A model generated the notes under the pieces. It saw only the letters and a list, made by a program, of their open reading frames with translations, was not told the DNA's origin and searched no databases. Shown here one piece after another: positions 21,243-32,306 of a stretch of 64,000 nt of DNA. The position numbers and the translations under genes were made by a program. Source of the DNA: Cephalopachus bancanus. Taxonomy: Eukaryota > Chordata > Mammalia > Primates > Tarsiidae. Every line of letters starts with the position of its first letter. Position 1 is the stretch's first letter. Location of the stretch: the NCBI GenBank assembly GCA_027257055.1, contig JAPVLO010000059.1, positions 1,364,001 through 1,428,000 of the forward strand, given 5' to 3'.

Positions 21243-23764
21243 AGATTGCTAATGGAAAAACACGAAACAGTTGAATTACCATGGCTTTTCATCACTTTCA
21301 CATGATGGTGGCCTATTACCTGGGTGGAAAATGAATACTTACCTACAAACCAGCTTCTGGCAGTATTTGACTATGTACCAACATAACCATAGAAAAGCAG
21401 AGTTATTAAAGGATCTGCAGTTGGGTAATTCAGCTCTTGACATTGATGGATGGAACTTGGCTTTTCTTCTCTGCCAAAGCTGCTGACTGGATAAATGTTT
21501 TATTCATGAGGCCCAGGACAGGAAGGGATGCCAAAGGCTTAAGAATATTTTAAGAAACTCTTTGAGGTGTCAGGCAAGTTATCAGGAGGCGTTAAGCAAG
21601 GAAGCTGAGGTACTACATCAACCCAGCTGGACAATAAACCCTATGCAAAGGCTGGAAGTAATGACCATGGTCTTGGGAAGATATTCCATTTTCTTTGCTA
21701 ATCTTATATTTTGTTTTGATTTACATCCATGATTACAACTCAGAGAAGCAGGAGTTCCTACCATGGTCTGAGGGTGTCTCTGTGTTACACAGAATCCAAG
21801 TTAACTCAGTTTGGAGGATAGTCCTTGAAGTTCCACCTGTCCATGTATTGGGTTTCAGAATCATTCCCCTGCATTGGCAACTGCCTCGGCTGAGGGAGTT
21901 ATTTAAATGACAACATGAAGGTTTAACTTAAAGTCTCAGGAGGCCCATTAGCTACACATTTTCATTATCTATTAACAAAATGGTATTTCAAATTATTTAG
22001 CACAACAGATCATTTTCTGCTGTGAGGAGAGAAAGAGGGTAGTTTAAGTGTGGACAAGTTGCCAATGTGACGCTCGTTTTTCTATATAAAAAGAAAAGTC
22101 TTTTGTGTAAGGAAATTCTAGGTATAGTAGAGAATAAAAATGGAAATGTCCCTTGCACTTTAACTCTCTCTTATAGCCAGAAGATTTTAATGTTGCATAA
22201 CATCTACTAATAAGCTTTTAAAATTATTTGGAATCACATAAAAGAACCAAGAATAAAGTGTAACTGGTGCATAGTTGTCAATCTAAGCATTTTTTATTGC
22301 CAAGGAAACATTCCTCTAAGTCCAAATGAGTCTCCAAATTTTACAACTCTATTGAAAATACACCAGGTTAAAATTAAGAGTTAAAATATAAAATTCATCA
22401 GTAGATGAAAATCAGGCAAGTTCTAGATATTCATCGTTCTTTAGGTTTGGAGAGTTTCATTGTTAATGACTCTAAGAACTTTCCCTTGGGTCCTGGTTAG
22501 GAAAAAAAAAAAAATCAAAGGGCAGAAACTGACAGCAACAGCCACTCTGAGACATGCTGTCAAGATGCATCAAAATATGCCACTATATCCTCCCCTTTCT
22601 ATCTGTCAAAGCCATTGATTATTTTCAATAAAGAAAGCCAGTGACAGTTGCTAGAATTGTAGAATTCAGCATATGAACTAGGTGATGCCTGTCACTCTCC
22701 TCTAAATAGGCAAGTTAAGAAGAAATTTACTCACTGCATTAGAAGCATATTTTTGGAAGCATATTTAAACATAATTTCACAAAGGAGAAAAATGAAATCT
22801 CTATCAGACCCAAGGCCCTTTTCCTGAGCTTATGGGGGTTTTCCATGAAACCGCGGATTTTATGTTCCTCTCTCAAAATAAAACAAATAATAAATTAAAA
22901 CCATTTATCTTAATGTATTACTAATTTATGATCTTAAGATGAATTAAGAAAACAAATTTTAAAATTTTTCCGACTTCTTTGTTAGATAAGAAGATACATT
23001 CAGAAGTAGAACAGTTGGAGTTGGGTACCTTGAAGTTTTCAAGTAATTAGTGATTTCTTACAGGTGAAGCTGGCTGCTCACCACTGGTCATAGGAATCAT
23101 TATAGGTTTAGGTTATATGGGAGCAGTTGAGTGACTCGCATATTTTATAATAATAAAATTCTCAGTTGGTCGTCTGATATCCCAGGAGAAGAGTAGAATC
23201 TACAACAGAGGTTTACTAAAGCCATAAAGAATGATTAACATAGAGGAACTCTTGCGGACAGCAGCAGCAGTACTGGCAGTGCCATATTTTCAGGGGCATC
23301 AGGGCTGTGGTCCAGAATCTGAGGCAGTGACATGACACAGAGGTGCAGGCCAGGAGGTAAGGGCAATGTGCTCTTGTCAGGCATCCAGATCACATGTGCC
23401 AGGCTTTGTTCGGATCCTAGTTTTTCAGGCCTTCCCCATGATCCTCAGTGAGTTCCACAACATCCAACCCATACATTCTTATTCTGCTTCTATCATCCAG
23501 AGTCTATTTTGTTGTTGTTTTCTTGCAACTAAGAAATCTGACTGATGACATATGACTTTATTTTGCTTGCAAAACCTCAGCAGGCTCAAAATGTGCTCAG
23601 GTTAGAGCAAAGCCGTTAACTAGAACCTACTATATTAATATAAGGTGGTATTTGGTTGTTTTTCTCTGTGTCTAGTTCTGTCACTTCAGAGTGCTCAGAT
23701 GATACTGGAGAAAAACAAAAGGAGTTTATTTGCTATGATACAAGATGAATAGTAATAACAATGG
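21243..23764. other. Unique intergenic sequence
   Basis: About 2.5 kb with no repeat family I can name. Short poly(A) run at about 22503. Several short frames are present without family features. Confidence 0.5.
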
Positions 23765-23990
23765 CAGATGCAGCTAACATTTGAGATCTTAACTGTACCA
23801 GGCATTGTGCTAAAAGCTTATATAAATTTTTAAATGTAATCATCCCAACAATCCTAAGCCAAAAGTATTGTTGTTATTAGCATTCTATTTATGCAGAAAC
23901 TGAGGCACAGAGAGGTTATATAACTTTCTGAGCAGCACACAGCTCAGAATTGGTGAAACAGGTTTGATTAAAGAGCTTTCTGATTCAGAA
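23765..23990 (-). mobile_element. MIR SINE, near full length
   Basis: Reverse-strand MIR: 'cagctaacatttgagatc', 'ccaggcattgtgctaaaagc', 'gcagaaactgaggcacagag', 'ggttatataactttctgag', 'gcacacagctcagaattgg'. Confidence 0.85.
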
Positions 23991-24593
23991 CTTGGGATCC
24001 TAACTTTGCACACACTTAAATGTTCTACTTCTGATTTTTCAAAAACCATAGAGTTTCAAAACAGTTCTCCTAAGACCTTAAGAGAAGATAAGCCTGAGAG
24101 TTATTTTTACTAAATCATATGTAAGACAATTCCAGGAATAGGCCATAACTTCATAGGCTTAAACATGAATTTGAAAGGAGACATATTGGCCTATTGTTTT
24201 TTATGATAAAAAGGAAGGGAATGATCTTTGAGAAGGTGGGTGGGAGCAGGGTTGGGGAACAAGATGTAATTTGAAGTTTTTAAATTCTTAGGTCCACAAA
24301 TTATATTAGTTCTCACTACCTAAAGATATATCTGCAGCTAGGAGATATATCTATATAACTATAGATGTATCTATAGTTATATATATTATGTAACTATACT
24401 CTGAATAATATGTTTTTCTGAGATTAGTGCACTGCTTTCAGAAAGAACAAAAAAATGACACTGGGGCATTTGCATGGTACACTCTGCTTAAGTCCAACTT
24501 GGAAAACTTGGTGTCCCGATTCTGCCATTAGTAACATGTATGAGCAACTGCATTTACAAGAGACATTTTTAATACATAAACTTAAGTCTACTT
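23991..24593. other. Unique sequence with AT-rich hairpin
   Basis: Single-copy apart from an AT-rich segment around 24320-24400. That segment holds a perfect 15-bp inverted repeat with a 2-base loop (24352-24366 and 24369-24383). Confidence 0.6.
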
Positions 24594-24609
24594 GAAATTT
24601 ACAGTAATA

Positions 24610-24676
24610 GGGCAACCCCTTTGGGTCCCCTCCCACTGTGGGAGCTTTTCTGTCCTCTCAATAAATCCTGCTTTCT

Positions 24677-24704
<28 letters not shown>
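24610..24704 (+). mobile_element. LTR-R-like A-tailed retroposon (TINE-like), copy 2
   Basis: The clearest copy. Body 24610-24677 (68 bp) starts GGGCAACCCC, has AATAAA at 24660-24665, and after 12 more bases runs into a poly(A)-rich tail (24678-24704). Target duplication 'gaaattta(c/t)agtaata' of 16 bp is at 24594-24609 and 24705-24720. Start, polyadenylation signal and end look like a retroviral LTR R region. Tail and target duplication show L1-type retroposition. All three copies in the window start at the same base, which argues against random 5' truncation. Confidence 0.87.
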
Positions 24705-24708
<4 letters not shown>

Positions 24709-24720
24709 TTTATAGTAATA

Positions 24721-25959
24721 AGCTCTGCTTAAAAGTACAATTTAAACCTCTTGGAAGAAAATTGTAAAGGATTAACAGTGCTTAAATCAGGAATAAGTAT
24801 ATTGAAACATATTGGTTGGCAAGCTTAGATGGACATTTTCAAAGAATCTCCAATGCTTGCTTGGGACAAATGCTATTTTACTTACTTGTAAAATATTAAA
24901 CATTTTACAAAATTAAAACATGGAACCCTTGAAGGTTTTCTGTCTTCAAGTTAAGGAAAAACTTTTCTCGTAGTCCTTTGCAGTTCGAGGTCTCCTATGA
25001 GGGGACATCGTAAATCTAACAAACCACAGAGGGACACAAGGAGATTGCTGGTAATGATACTGGACAAATGTATGCCAGCGCAAACTTTTCAAAAATGTTT
25101 TTTCCTTGAAGTTTTGCATTCAAATTGCACAGAAAAGCAAATAAAGAGATGGAATATATACTGAGATACGATCGATCAGTTGAAAAGTGATTTTTAGAAT
25201 CACGAGTATGTCCTTCCACATCTTTGAACAACAGACTGGGCAATAAATTACATATTATTAATGTGGGAGGAATAAAATGAGACTGCATTGTCTGCTCAGA
25301 GAGAAAAACATCAGGTAGACGACATCAGACAAATTACTATTGCACAACATGTATCAATGAGCCTACAATGCATGTTGGTGACTGTTTCATACGTTACCAC
25401 AGATTAGAAAAATATAAGATATAAAATCTTTATTTTTTGACATAAAGAAATTCCTAAACACCCAAAATTCTATTATAAGCCAAATATTGTTGCAATAAAC
25501 TACTTGGTTCCAATGCTATACTATTTAATATGAAGTGATTTTTTTTCATTTTGTAAAAATGTGTGATCAAGTTGCTGATAGCAAGATGTCTCCAAGTGAA
25601 AAGGGATTTATTAATGTTCCTTTAAAAATATTAAAAAATCTATTATCAAAATATCAAGAAAATTTTGCTAGGGGAAACATTAGCTTACATTCTAACAAAG
25701 ACTAAATGCAAAATACAGTTATTTCTGAAATATGTAATATATATATTTAAATGTACAACTTTATTATTATAATGTATAAAATGAAATACATCTAAATGAA
25801 AGGTATATGATATATAAAGATAAAAAATATTCATTCATACACTTATGTGTAAATACATATATATTTTTTCCACAAAATAATGAAGTTTAAAATGGGTACA
25901 ATTACAGTAGATTATAACAGGTTTGTTGCTTTTCTCTTCCTATAACTTGTGCTGCTTAC
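24721..25959. other. Unique AT-rich sequence
   Basis: No named repeat. Very AT-rich between about 25690 and 25890. No coding evidence. Confidence 0.5.
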
Positions 25960-26290
25960 TCTTGGGTTACATTACACTATTAAGTCTTTTGATAGCTTGC
26001 AAGAAGTATTGCTTCCAGCTGCTGCTGCAAAAGCAAACTAAAGAAATCTCCTCAACTGGTAGGGAAAGAGCTATCAAACAGGCTCCGTGAATAAGAATTC
26101 CCTTTTCTGCACTTGCATTTGCATGTTGTTTTAGATTTAGCAAAGGCAAATCCCTAAAAGGCTAATAGAATGAGGCAATAATCCATGATTATCACTAATA
26201 CACAAATGCCAGTTTGTGGTGTTAACGAGGGCTGAATGATTTCACCTTCATGAGTGCTATTACTTCATCCTGAATTTTCTCCCTAGTCTC
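25960..26290. promoter_or_regulatory. Candidate conserved noncoding element with octamer-like site
   Basis: Repeat-free block with 'cttgcatttgcatgttg' at about 26110-26127, an ATTTGCAT POU/octamer match. It also has 'gctgctgctgcaaaagc' and 'gaggcaataatccatg'. Conservation and function are inferred from composition only. Confidence 0.25.
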
Positions 26291-26674
26291 CATTATTTCT
26301 TACTTCATTATGCGATGAAAATAAAAAACCATTTCTATGTTACTTTTACCAGGAAGAAAGAAGGTAAGAATTATCATTGTAAATATTTTAGATTTCGAGA
26401 CATCAGACTTGAAAGAAAAATGTTCAAACAGATGAACTAAAACTTTTCATAGTGAGACATCTTATGGAATTTCTTATTCCAGAAATTGTTTTTAAAATGT
26501 TTTAAAGTGAAAGTTCTGCAAAAAAATTGGGTAAATACTTGGAAGATTGATCTATAATGAGATAGTGAGAAACTTTGAGATGTTGAGGAGACTTGACTTC
26601 GTGGATGCAAACTATACCTCTCATCAGAAAAGGAATAATTCACTGGGTAGGCCATTAGTCTGACTTGACTTTCT

Positions 26675-27030
26675 TTCATTTATTCATGAAATATTTATTG
26701 AATGTCTACTATATGCCAGGCTCTGTGCCTGACAGTTAGTGTGTGATAAATGATACAGCCACTTTTCCTGGCTGAATAGAGCTTGGGTTTCATGGGTGAG
26801 AGTGATTACAATATTATGTGCTGAATGTAATAGCAGAGTAAGTAGAGGTGCTGATCTCAAGGATCTGGGAAGGTTTCCAGGAGGAAGGAATTAAGCTGAG
26901 GTTTAAAGGAATAAGAAATAAACAGGAAAAGTAAGGGGTTGAGTATAAGCACTTTCTATAGCAAAAGAGCTCATGTGCAAGTGCTCAGAGGTAAGAGAGA
27001 CCCTGGGTATCTTGGTCAAGATCCCAAGAC
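26675..27030 (+). mobile_element. Ancient mammalian interspersed repeat
   Basis: Starts 'tttattcatgaaatatttattgaatgtc', then 'actatatgccaggctctgtgcc', and later 'ggtttccaggaggaagg' and 'agctgaggtttaaagga'. It is the same family as 17553-18010 and the fragment near 16545. Family name not resolved. Confidence 0.5.
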
Positions 27031-27583
27031 AAAACAAGAAACAGCATAAATGCGAATGACTAGAAACTTCAACTGAGGCGAACAAACTACACATCATGGA
27101 GATGGATATACTGTGGTGGACACAGCAAGGCCAGCAGTGATAGACAATGTTTTAGAAAGTAGTGCGGAGTGTCGTGAAGCAGTATTCATTTGGGAGTCGG
27201 TCTCAACAGGTTGACATGGCTGATGATGATGGACATAGAGAAGTGTATTCTTTTGAAGATGGATGGAGGTGAGGGTAAAATATGACCCACTTTTTGGAGG
27301 AAATTAGGTAGGTCTTATAGGGAGTCTTCTGCCAATTCTCCAAGAGTTCTACTCCACATTTATTCAGGGGTCATGGTTAGGAATCTATTATTGTCTCTTC
27401 TAAATTAGTAATATGTCCTTTTTTTAAAGAAAGGTAAGTACTTTAAAAAATTAAATAAAAATATTTCAAAGACACCAAAGAGCATGATGAATTACATAAC
27501 AAACGTCTATGTTTCTTCCACCTAGCTTTATCAGATATGATTTCTGCCAAATTTGCATAGGATATTTTTAAAAAGTATAACAT
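27031..27583. other. Unique intergenic sequence
   Basis: May contain a degraded extension of the preceding ancient repeat. Nothing else recognised. Confidence 0.45.
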
Positions 27584-27854
27584 GCCAGCCACAGTGACTC
27601 AAGCCTGTAATTCCAGCACTTTGGGAGGCTGAAGTGAGAGGATTGCCTGAGTCCACAGGTTCAAGACCAGTCTGGGCAACCTGGTGAGACCTCATTTCTA
27701 CAACAAATAAAAAAATTAGCCAGGTGTGGTGGCGTGTGCCTTTAGTTCTGGCTATTTGGAAGGCTGAGACAGAGGATTCCGGAGCCCAGCAGGTCGAAGC
27801 TGAAGTGGCTGTGAGCATGCCACTGCACTCCAGCCTGGGCAACAGAGTGAGACA
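27584..27854 (+). mobile_element. Alu SINE, divergent subfamily, copy 3, tail lost
   Basis: Shares 'ggattgcctgagtcc', 'ctacaacaaataaaa', 'gttctggctatttggaagg' and 'agcccagcaggtcgaagctg' with the other divergent Alus, but most CpGs have decayed, so it is the oldest of the four. It stops at 'acagagtgagac' with no A-tail. No target duplication was found. Confidence 0.88.
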
Positions 27855-27979
27855 GTTATCCTGGATTTGGAGTTTATTATTCCTATGTATGTATTTTTAA
27901 AATAATTTTACTATATATGAATCTGTCTTTAAAGACTAAAAAGAGTTGGCATTTAATAAACTGTATAAACAGTACTGTT

Positions 27980-28003
27980 TTATATATATATATATATATA
28001 TAA
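27980..28003 (+). repeat. (TA)n microsatellite
   Basis: About 12 uninterrupted TA units. Confidence 0.95.
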
Positions 28004-29635
28004 TTCTGCATTCTTTTTTATTCAGCACTATGCTTTATCTATTTACTCATGTTGACACAGAAAACTCTAGTTGATATTTTTAACTGCTCAATAGTGTATT
28101 ATTCTTTGAGTATAGCATATTTTAATGACATTTTCTTGTGTTGATAGATATTTATTGTTTTATAAATTTCTGCTTTTACAAATAATGCTTCAATGAGTTA
28201 ATTATTTGTCTTCTTGTGAAAGTGTGAGAGAGTACAAGTTGGGTATGGTTTTGATATCTGTGTATAGATGTGAAATTGGAATTGCTAAGTCATAGGAATG
28301 CCCCTGTCCAATTTTACTGAAATTTTACTTCTTCCCAGAGTGGTCTTATCAGTTACATTCCCAGAATTCATATTGCTCCACATATTTGTCAGCATATAGT
28401 GTTTTAATTTTAATTTGTGTCAATCCAAGGAGTATGAAATGGTATATCAGTCAGAGTCTAGCCAGGGACACTCTAGGTCTATCAACAGAGGAAATGTAAT
28501 ACAGGTAATTGATTAGACAAATGATAGAATAACTGAGAAGCCAAAATGGACATTGAAGCAACATCCACAACAGTAGGAGGCACATGTTGATCCCAGTGCT
28601 ATTAGGACAAATGGAGGAAGTGGTGTTAACAGTGCCAGAAACTAGTATCACCTGTTTGAAACTAACACCAATGGGTGGGGCTGCGAGACATGGGAGGTGA
28701 GGTGAGAGCTGGAGATTCAGTGTCTCCAGAGGCTCATGGAGGATGCCAGAGATGCTGCAGGACACAAAGTAGAAAGAGAAAGTGCCTGGTTTCTCCCTGT
28801 TTGTGTCACCCAGTCTTCTCTCAGTCTCTTCCACTGGCTAATCTTTCCTGGAAGCTTGAAGAACTGACATGTGATAGGAGGAAGAACAAGGAAGAGAGGA
28901 AAATCAATGTAAAAGCAGACAGTAGACTGGAACAAATGGTACTGTATTGTAGCCTTCATTTGCATGTCTCTGATTCAGAGTGAACATTTTTTCATCTGTT
29001 TATTGGTCATTTTGTTCCTTTTCCTATAAATTGCCTGTTTGTTTTTATTTTGCTTACAGTGTGATATCGATAGCTTTTAAAATGTCTTCACTAAAACAAC
29101 CATTTATCTCAGACTATTATTATACTTTAAAAAAAACTTTTATAGTATTAAGTTTCCACGTATGTGTCCTTTTTGTGTGAATCAACTTCTGGTATCACTA
29201 TGTGTCATTTGTCTATTCTATATCTATGAACACCGTGCTGTCTTACTATAACTTTAAAATAAAAACTGGTTTCCAGTAAGATTAGCCCCCTCCTTTGTTT
29301 TATTTCAAACTTGAGTAGGCTATTCCACACTTTCCAATGCTTTGTGTGAATTTTAAAATGATTTTATCAGGTTCCACAGTAAGCCTGTTAAGATTTTAAT
29401 TTATGTTTTGCTAAATATATAGATAAGTATAAACAAAGTTGTCATTTTTATAATTACACCATATCCATTTACTAACATGATGTATATATATAAAACTTTT
29501 GTTATTCAAGACATTGCTTATATATTCTTTTGTTTCTATATAAAACACTTTATGTGTGTTTTATAATTTCATCCATAAAATTATTAAATACTTTGTTTTC
29601 TTGGTATGTTATAGTTTGGGTTATCACTACAAATG
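28004..29635 (-). mobile_element. Old LINE-1 (L1M-type) ORF2 3' part, split
   Basis: Minus-strand L1 landmarks in order: 'acaaataatgcttcaatgag' (28178), 'ggaattgctaagtcatagg', 'cagttacattcccagaattc' and, after an unrelated insert (about 28447-28930), 'cttcatttgcatgtctctgattcagagtg', 'ttattggtcattttgttcc', 'aatgctttgtgtgaatttt'. It is much more diverged than the L1 that follows and has no open frame. Confidence 0.7.
28447..28930. mobile_element. Unclassified old repeat inserted in L1
   Basis: Begins 'cagtcagagtctagccaggg' and contains 'gaaatgtaatacaggtaattg' and 'ggtggggctgcgagacatggg', a series I associate with an old, widespread mammalian interspersed repeat that I cannot name. L1 sequence lies on both sides, so it is either an insertion or a replaced segment. 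Open frames of 80-127 residues on both strands in this block have no family motif. Confidence 0.4.
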
Positions 29636-29993
29636 GCATTTTTTTCTTATTTTAAAGACGTGAAGTACAATTCAGGATTAGGTAGATAAATGGTTATCAT
29701 ACAGGTAAAGTTGGGGGCTCCCTTTGGCCCTCACTTTGCCTGATTCTACATCAGGTACCCTTATTGATGTTATGTACCCCAACCCCTGGCAGCATCCTGC
29801 TACTGCCAAACCCTTTCTTATAGTATTATGAGGAATGTTTGGGGTCCACTTATGAGTGAGTACACTTGGTACTCAATTCTTTGTTTCTATGATAGATCAC
29901 TGAGTGTGAAGACTCTAAATCCATCCAAGTTGCTGCAAAGTTCATAATTTTGCCCTTCTTTATGGCTGCATAATATTCCACTGCTTATATGTA

Positions 29994-30386
29994 TCACACT
30001 TTTTTAATCCAGTCCACTTTCGATGGGCAGCATGGTTGGTTCCATGTTTTTGCTGTTGTGAATAATGCTGCAATAAACATGTGTATGCAGGTATCTTTTT
30101 TATATAATGATTTGAGTTCCTCCGGGGATACTCCCAGAAGGGGAATTGCTGGGTCATATGAAAGGTCAATTTTAGATCTTTTAAAAATCTCCAGACCGTT
30201 TTCCATAGAGGATGTATTAGTAGACACTCCCACCAACAGTGTAGAAGCATTCCCTTTTCCTGCATCCTCTCCAGCATCTGTTGTTTTTAAGTTATTAATG
30301 ATGGCTATCCTGACTATAGTTAGGTGGTATCTCAGTGTGGTTTTAATTTGCATTTCTTTGATGATTAGTGAGGCTATTTTTTTCAT
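29994..30386 (-). pseudogene. L1 ORF2 C-terminal fragment
   Basis: A 130-residue frame ends with 'MFIAALFTTAKTWNQP' followed by 'WIKKV', which corresponds to the C-terminal domain of L1 ORF2p. An overlapping frame (29960-30277) continues it after a frameshift, including 'LLHCWWECLLIHPLWKTVWR'. Two upstream fragments (30431-30628 and 30586-30768) continue the protein in other frames. The intact endonuclease and reverse transcriptase are not in one frame, so this is dead. Confidence 0.85.
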
Positions 30387-31560
30387 GTATCTACTGGCTG
30401 CTCATGTGTCATCTTTTGAGAAATGTCTATTCATATCTTTTGCCCACTTCTTAATAGAGCTGTTTTTTTTTTCCTTTTGGCATGTTTGAGTTCCTTGTAG
30501 ATCCTAGATGTTAGGCCTTTGTCAGATACACAGTTGGCAAATATTTTTTCCCATTCTGTGAACTGTCTTCCCATGCTCTTGATGGTTATTTTGCTTTGCA
30601 GAAGCTTTTCAGTTTGATGAGATGCCACTTGTCTATCTTATCTCTTATGCATGGGCATTTGGGGTTTTGATCAGGAATTGGATGTCTATTCCATTTTTCA
30701 TAAGGGTGTCTATTGTGTTTTCTGCAATTCTTATAGTTTGAAGTTTTATGTTTAGGTCTTTGATCCATTTAGAGTTGGTTTTTGTGTATGGTGATAGATA
30801 GAGATCTGTTTTATTTTCTGCATGTTGTCAGCCAGTCTTCCCAGCACCATTTACTGAATGGGTTCTCCTCTCCCCAGTGGTTGTTGGTGGAGGCTTTGTC
30901 GAAAATGAGTTGGTTGAGAAATTGAGGTTTTGCTTCCAGAATCTCTATCCTGTTCCATTAATCTATATGCCTTTTCTTATACCAGTCCCAGGCTGTTTTG
31001 ATTATTATAGCCTTATAGTAAAGTTCGAAGTCTACAAGTGTGATACCTTCTGCTTTGTTTCTTTTGCTAAGAATATTTTGGCTATTCATGGCCTTTTATG
31101 TTTCCATCTGAATTTCTGTATTGTTGTTTCCAGATCTGAGAAGAATGATATTGGTAATGTAATGGGTATTGCACTGAATCTGTAGATTGCCTTGGGTAGG
31201 GTGGGCATCTTAACAATGTTGATTCTTCCAATCCATGAGCATGGAATATTTTTCCATTTGTTTGTGTCTTCTTTGATTTCTTTGAGCAGTGCTTTATAGT
31301 TTTTGTTGTAAAGGTCTTTTAACGTCTCTGGTTAGGAAGATGCCGAGGTATTTCTTTTTTTCTTTTCTTTCTTTCTTTTTTTTTTTTTTTTGTGGCTGTT
31401 GTGATGGGATTGTGCTTTTTATTAGGTTCTCTGCCTGTTTGTTGTTGGTGTATAAGAATGCAACTGTCTTTGCCTGTTTGTTTTGTAGGCTGTCACTTTG
31501 CCAAAGCCCTTTATCAGTGTGAGGAGGTTTTTTGACAGATTCTCTTGGGATTTCAAGGTA

Positions 31561-31896
31561 TTAGATCATATTGTCAGCAAAGAGGGATAACTTAACTTCC
31601 TCTTTTCCTATTTGGATACCCTTGATTTTCTTCTGTTGTCTAATTGCTCTGGCTAAGACTTCCAACACTATGTTGAACAGAAGGAGTGAGAATGGGCAAT
31701 CTTGTCTTGTTCTGGTTTTCAGGGGAAATGCCTCCAATTTCTGACCATTTGGCAATATGTTGACTGTGGGTTTATTGTAGATAACTCTTACTATTTTGAG
31801 GTATGTTCCCTTTATGTCTAGGTGTTCAGGGGTTTTTATCAAGAAGAGATGCTGGATTTTATCAAAAGCTTTTACTGCATCTAATGATATAATCAT
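31561..31896 (-). pseudogene. L1 ORF2 reverse transcriptase fragment
   Basis: A 111-residue frame covers the RT palm. '[13 protein letters not shown]' carries the first catalytic aspartate and '[16 protein letters not shown]' the next conserved block. The active-site box reads FADN instead of FADD, so the second aspartate is lost. The reading frame is short and the enzyme inactive. In a full L1 this enzyme copies RNA at nicked target DNA; relatives of this element are the likely source of the Alu and TINE-like insertions here. Confidence 0.9.
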
Positions 31897-32105
31897 ATGG
31901 TCCTTGTTTTTACATCTGTTAATATATTTTAATTATATTTATGGTCTTGTGGATGTTGAACCGGCCCTGTATCCTGGGAATGAAGCCTACTTGGTCATGG
32001 TGGATAATTTTTGAGATGTGTTGTTGGATCAGATTTGCTAAAATCTTGTTGAGAATTTTTGCATCTATATTCTTGAGAGATATTGGTCTGTAGTTCTCTT
32101 TCTTT

Positions 32106-32213
32106 TTCTTTCTTTCTTTTTTCCTTTCTTTCTTTCTCTTTTTTTTGAGAAAGCAGGATTTATTAGAGGACAGAAAATCTCCCACAGTGGGAGGGGACCC
32201 AAGGGGGTTGCCT
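32106..32213 (-). mobile_element. LTR-R-like A-tailed retroposon (TINE-like), copy 3
   Basis: Body 32147-32213 on the minus strand starts (A)GGCAACCCCC, keeps the CTCCCAC-T-GTGGGAG inverted repeat, has AATAAA, and ends ...TTTCTC before a degenerate A/G-rich tail (32106-32146). A perfect 13-bp target duplication 'gttctctttcttt' is at 32093-32105 and 32214-32226. It lies inside the L1 at 29639-32306 and is therefore younger than that L1. Confidence 0.85.
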
Positions 32214-32306
32214 GTTCTCTTTCTTTGTTAGATTTTTACCCGGTTTCAGTATCAATGTGATATTAGCTTCATAAATGATTTGGGGAATTTGTAGAATTCT
32301 GCTGGA

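Larger units (their letters stand above)
29639..32306 (-). mobile_element. LINE-1, primate-type, about 2.6 kb 3' part
   Basis: Minus-strand L1 from its 3' UTR at the left ('cttattttaaag' then 'acaattcaggatta') through the ORF2 C-terminal region into the reverse transcriptase. It is 5'-truncated near 'tttgtagaattctgctgg' (about 32300). Similarity to human L1 ORF2 is high over long stretches, so it is fairly young, but frameshifts split ORF2. A long polypyrimidine expansion lies at 31354-31391, and a TINE-like retroposon interrupts it at 32106-32213. Its 3' UTR is close to that of the L1 at 38768-39234. Confidence 0.92.

Noticed and set aside
29989..30489. 166-residue plus frame
   Set aside because: It is the antisense shadow of L1 ORF2 on the minus strand.
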